Shown: positions 24,066 to 30,290 of the stretch, piece after piece
Position numbering within the stretch: the stretch's first letter is position 1
Layout of the letters: each line of letters opens with the position of its first letter
Assembly: GCA_023415375.1 (NCBI GenBank)
Contig: JAEZKW010000329.1
Coordinates: forward strand, 1-30,290
Length of the DNA: 30,290 nucleotides
Direction: 5' to 3'
From: Bacillota bacterium
GTDB lineage: Bacteria > Bacillota > UBA4882 > UBA8346
The notes under the pieces: generated by a model
The model's database searches: none
What the model saw: the letters and a program-made list of their open reading frames with translations, nothing else
Told to the model about the DNA's origin: nothing
Made by a program: the position numbers and the translations under genes

Positions 24066-25472
24066 ATGAATATAGAAAAGGACCTGATGCAGTTGAAAGA
24101 TACTTATGAAGCATTACCAGTTAAGCCAGGACAGAAAATCGAAATCCGGATCGAGAGCTATGGTCATGAGGGCGAAGGGGTCGGGCGCTATCAAAATTTC
24201 ACAGTCTTTGTCCCGGAAGTTTTAAGAGGTGAACTGGTTTTAGTTAAGATAACCGAGGTCAAGAAAAACTTTGGCCGAGGGATTGCCCTACAGATTGTAG
24301 AGCCGTCCCCGGAAAGAATAATTCCCCTTTGCTCCTCCGCAGCGGACTGTGGCGGTTGCCAGTTACAACATTTAGGTTACGACAACCAGCTTATCCTGAA
24401 ACAGCAACGGGTAATTGACGCTGTAGAGCGAATCGGGGGACTCAAAGACGTCAATATTTGTCCGGTCATGGGAATGACTGAACCTTGGCATTATCGAAAC
24501 AAAGCCCAATATCCTTTGGGTATGAAAGATGCCGCTGTAGAAATGGGTTTTTATCGAAAAGGAACCCATCAAATCGTACCTTTGAAGGACTGTTTATTAC
24601 AGACCAAAATGAGTAATCAGATTGCCGATAAGGTCCGACAACTAGTGGAAACTTATCATGTACCGGTTTACAATGAGCTGAACCATTCGGGATTATTACG
24701 CCATGTTTTAATTAAGCAGGGATCCCTAACGGGAGAAGTCATGGTGGCTTTCATTACCAGAAATCAGCCATTTCCGGCTGCTGGTAAGATAGCGCATGAA
24801 TTGGTGAGCCTTTTTCCGGAAATTAAAAGTATAGTGCAAAATATCAACGATGCTCACGGTAATGTTATCTTGGGACCAGATACCAGTGTTATCTGGGGTC
24901 GGGATATAATTACTGAACATATCGGCAGTTTCAAGTTTAAAATTGCAGCGGAGTCATTTTTTCAAGTTAATCCGTTACAAACCGAAATGTTGTATCGTAA
25001 GGCAGTGGAGTATGCTGGGTTAACCGGAGGGGAAACCGTACTCGATGCTTATTGCGGAGTTGGCAGCCTGACATTATTTTTAGCGGAAAAAGCCAAAAAG
25101 GTTTATGGTATCGAAGTTGTAAAAGAAGCTGTTAAAAATGCCGTTGAAAATGCAGCTTTAAATCAAGTAAAGAACGTGAAATTTGTGGTGGGCGCCACAG
25201 AGAAGGTCCTTCCTCAATTAGTGAAAGAGGGCGTGGCATTTCAGGTGGCCGTGGTTGATCCACCCCGCTCTGGTTGTGAGGAAGCTGTTTTGACGAGCTT
25301 TGCCGAAAGTAAAGTGGGCCGGATTGTCTATGTGAGCTGCAACCCAAGCACTTTGGGGCGGGATCTCAAAATATTGGATGGTTTGGGATACAGGGCTGTT
25401 GAGATACAACCTGTGGACATGTTTCCCCATACCTATCATATCGAGTGTGTGACGAGGATTGAACGGAGATAG
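24066..25472 (+). CDS. rlmD: 23S rRNA (uracil-1939-C5)-methyltransferase, RlmD/TrmA family
   Basis: A 468-residue SAM-dependent RNA m5U methyltransferase. An N-terminal TRAM domain covers about 20-80 (PGQKIEIRIESYGHEGEGVG). The 4Fe-4S cluster cysteines are C89, C95, C98 (CSSAADCGGC) and C176. The Rossmann part has LDAYCGVGSLTLFLA and VDPPRSGC, and the catalytic nucleophile is C425 in YVSCNPSTLGRDL. It ends PHTYHIECVTRIERR, as in the family. Bacillota have RlmD- and RlmCD-type paralogues, so the exact target uridine (1939 or 747/1939) is not certain. ATG 24066 has a poor ribosome site; ATG 24087 (AAAAGGA upstream) is an alternative. Its 3' end is repeated twice in degenerate form downstream (26265 and 26736). 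Confidence 0.92.
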   Translation: MNIEKDLMQLKDTYEALPVKPGQKIEIRIESYGHEGEGVGRYQNFTVFVPEVLRGELVLVKITEVKKNFGRGIALQIVEPSPERIIPLCSSAADCGGCQLQHLGYDNQLILKQQRVIDAVERIGGLKDVNICPVMGMTEPWHYRNKAQYPLGMKDAAVEMGFYRKGTHQIVPLKDCLLQTKMSNQIADKVRQLVETYHVPVYNELNHSGLLRHVLIKQGSLTGEVMVAFITRNQPFPAAGKIAHELVSLFPEIKSIVQNINDAHGNVILGPDTSVIWGRDIITEHIGSFKFKIAAESFFQVNPLQTEMLYRKAVEYAGLTGGETVLDAYCGVGSLTLFLAEKAKKVYGIEVVKEAVKNAVENAALNQVKNVKFVVGATEKVLPQLVKEGVAFQVAVVDPPRSGCEEAVLTSFAESKVGRIVYVSCNPSTLGRDLKILDGLGYRAVEIQPVDMFPHTYHIECVTRIERR

Positions 25473-25635
25473 GGTCTGCGATAATTTTATTACAGTCGGT
25501 GATGATGGAAATGTTAATAGCATACCAGTCAAACTGGTTAAAAGTTTTAAAGTTGGTATACTTCTTGCGCAGAAAGGCCCTTGAAATGGGATTAAGCTAT
25601 TTACACTTTCTCGAATTAATACGAATGTAAGAAAG

Positions 25636-25669
25636 ATACCTTTCCGGGCTTTGGAAGGGTATTTTGTTT
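25636..25669 (+). terminator. Intrinsic terminator downstream of rlmD
   Basis: ATACCTTTCC (25636-25645) pairs with GGAAGGGTAT (25653-25662) with one G-T pair and a 7-base loop, followed by a T-rich tail. It lies 160 bases after rlmD. Apart from this, the 464 bases from 25473 to 25936 contain nothing I can identify; they are AT-rich and look like decayed sequence. Confidence 0.75.
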
Positions 25670-25936
25670 GTCACGGACAATCGTTTTTTATCAAAAGAGA
25701 TTCTTTAAGAATGATATTTTATTTAAGTATTCTGCTGTTTAATTTAACCAAAGAGTAATGAAAAAGTACACCAAACCCGTTTATACTGAATTCAGGAAGA
25801 AAATTTATGGGTTATATTATAAACTTAGAATATAGAAAAACAGGTTAAGTGGTGGTGATGAGCTTAGACCATTTTCGTTAATAAGATGGTAGATTATTTT
25901 TTATTTGGCGAAGAAATTAAATCAGAGGTGTATTTA

Positions 25937-26215
25937 ATGGATTTCTCATCAGCAACGACAAAAGAACGCCGAAAAGTTCAAACTTTAGTAAATGCTCTCA
26001 GTAAAAAGTCAGTTAACTGTCCTACTAAGATTGAATTATGTAATAATAATGAATCTACTGTAGCGGAAATCGTAAAAAGATATGATCAGGGCATAGTAAA
26101 GTACTTTTTAATTAAGCCAAGCGAAACTATAAAAGCTGCATATTTAGAATCCTTATGGGAGAAAGAATTATATAAATGGGATTGGAGTTCTAAACAACTC
26201 AATATAGAACCATAA
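25937..26215 (+). CDS. Small hypothetical protein in the decayed region
   Basis: A 92-residue soluble protein rich in Lys and Glu, without signal peptide or membrane segment; I recognise no domain. I chose the ATG at 25937 because AGAGGTG stands six bases upstream; the frame is open back to an ATG at 25886 that lacks a ribosome site. It sits between the true rlmD 3' end and the first degenerate copy of that end, so it is probably cargo of a former integrated element. It may be a relic without function. Confidence 0.4.
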   Translation: MDFSSATTKERRKVQTLVNALSKKSVNCPTKIELCNNNESTVAEIVKRYDQGIVKYFLIKPSETIKAAYLESLWEKELYKWDWSSKQLNIEP

Positions 26216-26264
26216 CGGATTTATTTTGATGAATCATTTAGAGTAAACCAGCAAGTCTTGATCT

Positions 26265-26303
26265 CCGCATACCTATCACATCGAGTGTATAGTGAGGATC
26301 GAA
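26265..26303 (+). repeat. Degenerate copy of the rlmD 3' end (att-like copy 2)
   Basis: Aligned to 25425-25463, this stretch keeps CATACCTATCA, ATCGAGTGT and GAGGAT with few changes. It would encode P-H-T-Y-H-I-E-C-I-V-R-I-E against PHTYHIECVTRIE at the rlmD C-terminus. Several differences are synonymous (CCC/CCG, CAT/CAC, ATT/ATC), so it came from a diverged coding copy, not from a recent local duplication. The upstream part of the gene is absent. Confidence 0.75.
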
Positions 26304-26365
26304 AGTACGATGAGGGCTAAGAACATTTAAAATTAAATACCACGTGGATTTGGGCTTTACGAAAT

Positions 26366-26616
26366 ATGGGTAGTCATACATCCGTTTCTGGGAAGGGACC
26401 TGAAAGCTTTTCGATTCGAGTTGGAGATACTAATGCTAGAATAAATGCTAGGTCAGATGAAGTTCAAAGAATAATTGGCTATTTTAAACAATGGTTACCA
26501 CGAGTGAATATGGTGTATAAAAAAAGGTTGAACATGAAAAGAGGGAACAGGAAGAAGTCCAACGTAAAAAATTCAGCAAGAAATTGAAAGTCAAGATGAA
26601 AGAAATAAGGTTTTAA
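26366..26616 (+). pseudogene. Frameshifted small gene, unknown family
   Basis: The reading frame from ATG 26366 encodes MGSHTSVSGKGPESFSIRV... and a helical FKQWLPRVNMVYK, then leaves the coding pattern at a run of seven A (26519-26525). Shifting by one base restores a highly charged helix (VEHEKREQEEVQRKKFSKK and onwards) ending at TAA 26614-26616, about 82 residues in all. Loss or gain of A in the homopolymer is the simplest cause. No ribosome site precedes the ATG, so the 5' end may also be missing. Family not recognised. The shift could be an assembly error. Confidence 0.5.
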
Positions 26617-26735
26617 GAAGTGTTAAAATCTAAATTTTTTGAATACATTTATCGGGTTATATTCAGTAGTGATAAGACTTTATCCCCAATCACCGGTTAT
26701 TTCAACAAACTACAGCCTATCTGATTGGTATATCT

Positions 26736-26769
26736 CCCCATACCTATCATCACCCGAATTGAACGCAGA
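26736..26769 (+). repeat. Second degenerate copy of the rlmD 3' end (att-like copy 3)
   Basis: CCCCATACCTATCAT matches rlmD 25425-25439 perfectly, and after a deletion of the IECV codons it continues as ACCCGAATTGAACGCAG, equal to the TRIERR codons. An internal 11-12 base loss shifts the frame, so it is a dead remnant. The surrounding 26617-26942 shows no convincing gene. Confidence 0.7.
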
Positions 26770-26942
26770 AATTAGAGACGCATTTGAGAGCACAGTGGCG
26801 AAGAATGAGAGATGGAAAGCCTTTTTGGGATCGAGATAATTCATACATAATAAACCGGCTGGATTTATTGAAAGGTTTCTTGGTCGAACATTTTATAAAT
26901 CTCATTAGGGTGCCCTGATACTTTTCAGAAGGAGATATATAA

Positions 26943-28355
26943 ATGAATTCACGTGCAGTGCTGGGTCTAGGAATTGAAAATCTGGCCCTGGTTAAATACC
27001 TTTTAACCCGTGGTGAGAAAGTTACGGTTTGCGATATTCGAGATCAGACTACTTTAGGTGATCGCTACTACGAACTCAAGGACCGTGGAGTTAGCTTTCG
27101 GCTGGGCCCGGATTATCTTCAGAATTTAACTGATTTTGCGGAAGTCTTCCGTTCGCCGGGATTGCCGCTTTTCGATCCTAATATCGGGCGGGCTAAGGCT
27201 GCGGGTGTCCACATCACCAGTGCCATGAGATTATTTGTGGAATTATGTCCCTGTACTACAATCGGTGTCACAGGAACGAAAGGGAAAGGAACGACATCGT
27301 CCCTGATTTATCGGATTCTTAATTTAAGTCAGGCCAAAAAGGGTCATAAGGCTTTCCTGGGAGGAAATATCGGCATTGCGCCGTTTGAATTTTTATCAGA
27401 ATTGGGTCGCGGCGATGTTGTCATCCTGGAGTTATCCAGCTTTCAACTGGAAGACTTTGAGAAAAGCGTGGATGTCGCCGTTATTACCAACATTACTGAG
27501 GACCATTTGGCTCCGGCCGATCCGGTCAATCCAAATTATCATAAATCCCGGGCCGATTATATTAACGCTAAAACCAACCTTTTCCGGCATCAGGGTTCAA
27601 ATGGAGTGACCATTTTAAATATGGCCGATCCCACCAGTCGTGAATTGCAACCTCTGGTTCCAGGCCAGTTGCTGACATATGGCGACCAGCCTCAGCCTAA
27701 AGGCGCTTGGCATGAGAAACAGGGTAGTATCTATACTATCCGGTGGAATCTAGGGGATATCACGGAACAGCTTATTTCCAGCGAATTCATTCAGGTACGC
27801 GGCGAGCATAATTTATTGAACATTTCAGCCGCAGCACTCGTGAGTCGGACAGCTGGCGCTGATACTCAATCCATTCGGGAAGGAATTTCTGGCTATCAAG
27901 GTTTGGAACACCGTCTTGAATACGTTGAAACGGTTAATAATGTTCAATTCTTCGACGATTCGTTTGCCACGGCTCCTGACCCAACGATTGTCGCTCTTAA
28001 GGCGTTTACTGAACCTATTGTTTTGATTGTTGGTGGTGCCGATAAAGGGGCAGATTTCTCCAAAATGGCGGAAGAGATTTTACAGGGCAGCGTCACCACA
28101 GTAATTCTGATCGGAGTGACAGGTCCCAAAATTGGGGATACAATTCGAGAAGTTGCAGCTAAGAGCGGCTGTAAGGTTCCTGAATTGGTTTATGGATGTA
28201 ATAATATGACGGAAATAGTTTCAACCGCTTATCAGAAAGCGTTCCCCGGTGGGATTGTTCTTCTCTCTACCGCGTGCGCCAGTTTTGGAATGTTCAGGAA
28301 TTATAAAGAACGCGGAGATTTATTTAAAACTGAAGTTCGAAGATTAATGGGTTAG
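26943..28355 (+). CDS. murD: UDP-N-acetylmuramoyl-L-alanine:D-glutamate ligase, divergent MurD
   Basis: A 470-residue Mur ligase that adds D-Glu to UDP-MurNAc-L-Ala in the cytoplasm. The N-terminal Rossmann domain begins AVLGLGIENLALVKYLL; the ATP loop is GTKGKGTT (111-118). Also visible are LELSSFQLE, ITNITEDHL, the lysine-bearing YINAKTNLF (carbamoylated Lys position), GEHNLLNISAA, GLEHRLEYV and STACASFGMFRNYKERGDLF. The canonical motif DSKATN is here FDDSFATAPDPT, a departure shared, as I recall, with murD of some atypical lineages. It stands outside any division/cell-wall cluster. ATG 26943 follows AGAAGGAGA at good spacing. A paralogue with the main murD elsewhere is possible. Confidence 0.88.
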   Translation: MNSRAVLGLGIENLALVKYLLTRGEKVTVCDIRDQTTLGDRYYELKDRGVSFRLGPDYLQNLTDFAEVFRSPGLPLFDPNIGRAKAAGVHITSAMRLFVELCPCTTIGVTGTKGKGTTSSLIYRILNLSQAKKGHKAFLGGNIGIAPFEFLSELGRGDVVILELSSFQLEDFEKSVDVAVITNITEDHLAPADPVNPNYHKSRADYINAKTNLFRHQGSNGVTILNMADPTSRELQPLVPGQLLTYGDQPQPKGAWHEKQGSIYTIRWNLGDITEQLISSEFIQVRGEHNLLNISAAALVSRTAGADTQSIREGISGYQGLEHRLEYVETVNNVQFFDDSFATAPDPTIVALKAFTEPIVLIVGGADKGADFSKMAEEILQGSVTTVILIGVTGPKIGDTIREVAAKSGCKVPELVYGCNNMTEIVSTAYQKAFPGGIVLLSTACASFGMFRNYKERGDLFKTEVRRLMG

Positions 28356-28365
28356 CCGTAAAGAG

Positions 28366-28392
28366 AAAGGAGTAATTTCATTGAAACATTAA
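28366..28392 (+). other. Orphan ribosome binding site with a three-codon frame
   Basis: GAAAGGAG (28366-28373 approximately) is followed at good spacing by TTG AAA CAT TAA. Either a leader peptide or, more likely, the relic of a deleted gene that once followed murD. Confidence 0.3.
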
Positions 28393-28457
28393 ATTCGTTT
28401 TTCGGATGTCACTTCGATGACGTTATGACATTAGCTACTTGAACAGAAACTGTATTT

Positions 28458-28640
28458 TTACGATTTTTTTTGTGCCAAATCATTAATATCTTTCAAAAAA
28501 TCTTTAGTGTTGCGCTTAATTGCTACATTATAAAAATGGAAGCTGCTTACTGCAAGAATAACAAAAGCAATAACAATAACTGCTAAACTTCCCACACCTA
28601 TAAATACGGATTTTTTCTTTATTATTATATACCAACACAT
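28458..28640 (-). CDS. Small single-pass membrane protein, hypothetical
   Basis: A 60-residue frame with a basic N-terminus (IIIKKKS), one strong TM helix (about residues 12-34, VFIGVGSLAVIVIAFVILAV) and a charged tail. The pattern is that of a real small membrane protein. Against it, AAAGG abuts the ATG with no spacing, so the start may be wrong. It stands alone on the minus strand and its function is unknown. Confidence 0.4.
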   Translation of the reverse strand: MCWYIIIKKKSVFIGVGSLAVIVIAFVILAVSSFHFYNVAIKRNTKDFLKDINDLAQKKS

Positions 28641-28736
28641 CCTTTCTTATATGGCCATAACTATAAATTTCTGCATCGTCTCCATATGAGATGTTTATAC
28701 CAGATGATATAATTTCACATGGATATTAATAAATGA

Positions 28737-28766
28737 TTGATAAACGAACTAATGTTCTGTTATACT
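28737..28766 (+). promoter_or_regulatory. Sigma-A type promoter of the YcaQ-like gene
   Basis: TTGATA (28737-28742) and TATACT (28761-28766) with an 18-base spacer, nine of twelve consensus positions, about 35 bases before ATG 28803. Confidence 0.5.
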
Positions 28767-28802
28767 ATAGTTAAAAAAATAGTTAAGAGTTAATCCATTG
28801 CC

Positions 28803-30029
28803 ATGGAAAAATTATTGATAACAAAAGAACAAGCCTGCCGCTTTCTCCTTGCTTATCAGGGTTTGGGATCTTCCTTTGCGTTGGAAGGCAAACCCGGTAT
28901 TTTAAATTATATTCACCGGGTCGGCTGTATTCAGTTTGATCCCTTAAACATTGTCGGTCATAACCAAGAGTTGGTATTGCAGTCCCGGATCATTGACTTC
29001 CGGCCCGAGATGCTATATGAATTACTATATCGGGACCGTCAACTGATCGACGGTTGGGATAAGAATATGTCGATTTATAACATAGAGGATTGGCCATATT
29101 TCCGGCGGAACAGGGAAGCGGCCAAATCGGATCAGAGAAATAGCGCTCCGGCGATCTTAGTTATCCTGCCTGAAGTTAAAAGGGCTATTGAAGAACAAGG
29201 GCCTTTGAGTTCTGCTGATTTATGTTACGAACAGACAGTGGATTGGCCTTGGGCGCCGACCAGGTTATCTCGGGCGGTGCTGGAAAGTATGTATTTTCAG
29301 GGCGAACTGGTCATTCACCATAAGACTCATACCCGGAAAATATATGACTTGGCTGACCGTCATATCTCAGCTGAATTACTTCAAGCTCCCGACCCCAACC
29401 AAACCGAAGAACAATACTATGATTGGTACGTACGTAGACGTATCGGAGGTATCGGGTTATTATGGAATAAGTCCGGTGACGCCTAGCTCGGTATCTCAGG
29501 TATTAAGAGTAAGGAGCGGTCTGCAGCTATCGATCGATTACTTAAGCAGGAGCAAATACTTGAGGTATGGGTGAAAGGAATCAAAGTACCGCTCTATATG
29601 CGCTACAACGACAAATCCTATCTGGAAAACATTTTACAATCGGATAACGCTTCCAAACGAGCCACGATAATTGCACCGCTGGACAATCTACTCTGGGATA
29701 GGCGATTGGTAAAAGAATTATTTGATTTCGACTATCGCTGGGAGGTTTACAAGCCGGAAAACGAAAGAACATATGGCTATTATGTACTGCCGGTTTTGTA
29801 TGGAGACCGGTTTGTGGCCCGTTTTGAACCGGGCAGGGACAAGAAGAGGGACGCTTTGGTGATCAAAAATTGGTGGTGGGAGCCGGGAGTGAGCCCCTCG
29901 GAGAGTATTTACGCAGGGTTACGGAGTTGCTTTCTAAGGTTTACCGCTTATTTGGGAGTGAAGCGAATTCTGGTTTCCAAGAAGTTGTCAAAAAAAGAAA
30001 ATATAGAATGGCTTTTACTAAGTAACTGA
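28803..30029 (+). pseudogene. YcaQ/HTH_42-type winged-helix DNA glycosylase, broken by an in-frame TAG
   Basis: The two halves (28803-29483 and 29487-30029) are in the same frame and joined give 408 codons, the usual length of YcaQ (AlkX) crosslink-repair glycosylases. The N-half has the QFDPLNIVGHNQELVLQSR motif with the conserved Q-D-P start, and DGWDKNMSIY; the C-half has APLDNLLWDRRLVKELFDFDY and VLYGDRFVARFEPGRD, all family signatures. The stop is TAG at 29484-29486 within SGDA-stop-LGISG, where relatives carry Trp, so a TGG to TAG change explains it. TAG is used as a normal stop by rlmD, murD and the LptF/G-type gene, so recoding is unlikely. It may be a recent pseudogene or a base-call error. 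No good ribosome site before ATG 28803. Confidence 0.8.
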
Positions 30030-30120
30030 AACTTATAACGATCAATCCTTTTTTCCGAATGGCCGGCAAGATTCTCCAAACGACGTAGGTATGAAGAGTG
30101 AAACTGCAGAGTTATGGGGT

Positions 30121-30150
30121 AAAAAAATCGCCGGGTTGACGATTTTTTTT
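30121..30150. terminator. Bidirectional intrinsic terminator
   Basis: AAAAAAATCG (30121-30130) and CGATTTTTTTT (30140-30150) enclose a 9-base loop, giving A and T tracts usable on either strand. It ends the YcaQ-like transcript. The 140 bases to the window end hold no gene I can support. Confidence 0.7.
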
Positions 30151-30290
30151 ATAGATAATTAATAATTGATAAGTGGAAGAAAAACCTTAGGTTTAGGCAT
30201 TTTGGAATGGTCTTCAAAAGGTGCTCTGGCCACGATAATACATAATACCGAGGTTATTACGGATAACGGCGTCATGACCGTGTGTTCGAT

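Noticed and set aside
26519..26526. Programmed -1 frameshift at AAAAAAAG
   Set aside because: The reading phase does not match the X XXY YYZ pattern needed for tandem slippage, and the surroundings are decayed.
26639..26839. 66-residue frame in the decayed region
   Set aside because: It reads through the third rlmD-end copy out of frame and has no ribosome site; at most a fragment of something lost.
29484..29486. Pyrrolysine or other recoding of TAG in the YcaQ-like gene
   Set aside because: Ordinary genes here (rlmD, murD, the LptF/G-type gene) end with TAG, and the expected residue is Trp.
30166..30290. Plus-strand open frame running off the right edge, starting TTG, with a protein-like translation
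   Set aside because: No ribosome site and only 41 codons; a competing open frame exists on the minus strand, so neither can be supported.

Overview
The window looks like a chromosomal segment from an anaerobic, endospore-forming but diderm (LPS-type outer membrane) member of the Bacillota. Two lines of evidence point this way. On the Bacillota/Clostridia side there is a SpoVID/SipL-like spore-coat morphogenetic protein (SPOCS/DUF3794 repeats plus a C-terminal LysM), a SCIFF precursor peptide with its radical SAM maturase, many TTG starts with strong AGGAGG ribosome binding sites, and sigma-A type promoters. On the diderm side there are lpxC, fabZ, lpxA and lpxI, a set of lpt genes (C, A, B, F/G-type, D-like), and two proteins ending in the C-terminal Phe typical of outer-membrane beta-barrels, one with an SLH-like N-terminus. 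Negativicutes, Halanaerobiia or a Limnochordia/OPB54-type lineage would all fit; the sequence alone does not decide.

Layout. 1-1.4 kb: a small membrane methyltransferase and a convergent ZIP metal transporter sharing a bidirectional terminator. 1.8-4.9 kb: the SipL/SpoVID-like gene and a convergent Schlafen/AlbA-like protein. 5.1-8.5 kb: an unusual two-gene ABC system, made of an 842-residue four-TM protein with a very large extracytoplasmic domain and a C-terminal EAA-like coupling loop, plus a GlnQ-type ATPase. 8.5-20.9 kb: a long co-directional envelope cluster starting at a consensus sigma-A promoter: lpxC-fabZ-lpxA-lpxI-lptC-lptA-lptB-lptFG-DUF3084-YqgF/RuvX-like-SLH outer-membrane protein-secreted repeat protein-lptD-like, closed by a strong intrinsic terminator. 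21-24 kb: a DPPY methyltransferase, a small Cys-rich protein, tRNA-Ala(CGC), scfA and scfB. 24-25.5 kb: rlmD. 25.5-26.9 kb: a decayed, gene-poor stretch carrying two degenerate copies of the rlmD 3' end, best read as the remains of elements integrated at that site. 26.9-30.3 kb: a divergent murD, a small membrane protein and a YcaQ-type gene broken by a single in-frame TAG.

How it works together. LpxC, LpxA and LpxI catalyse lipid A steps and FabZ supplies hydroxyacyl chain metabolism. LptB with the YjgP/YjgQ permease, LptC, LptA and the LptD-like protein would carry LPS to the outer membrane. The SLH barrel protein would tether or perforate that membrane, and DUF3084 and the 20-residue-repeat secreted protein are uncharacterised passengers of the same transcription unit. 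lpxD, lpxB, lpxK and Kdo genes are not in the window. The most novel candidates are the ABC pair just upstream of lpxC and the 20-residue-repeat secreted protein beside lptD. The rlmD 3'-end repeats are the clearest sign of past mobile DNA. All promoter, operator and terminator calls are by eye.
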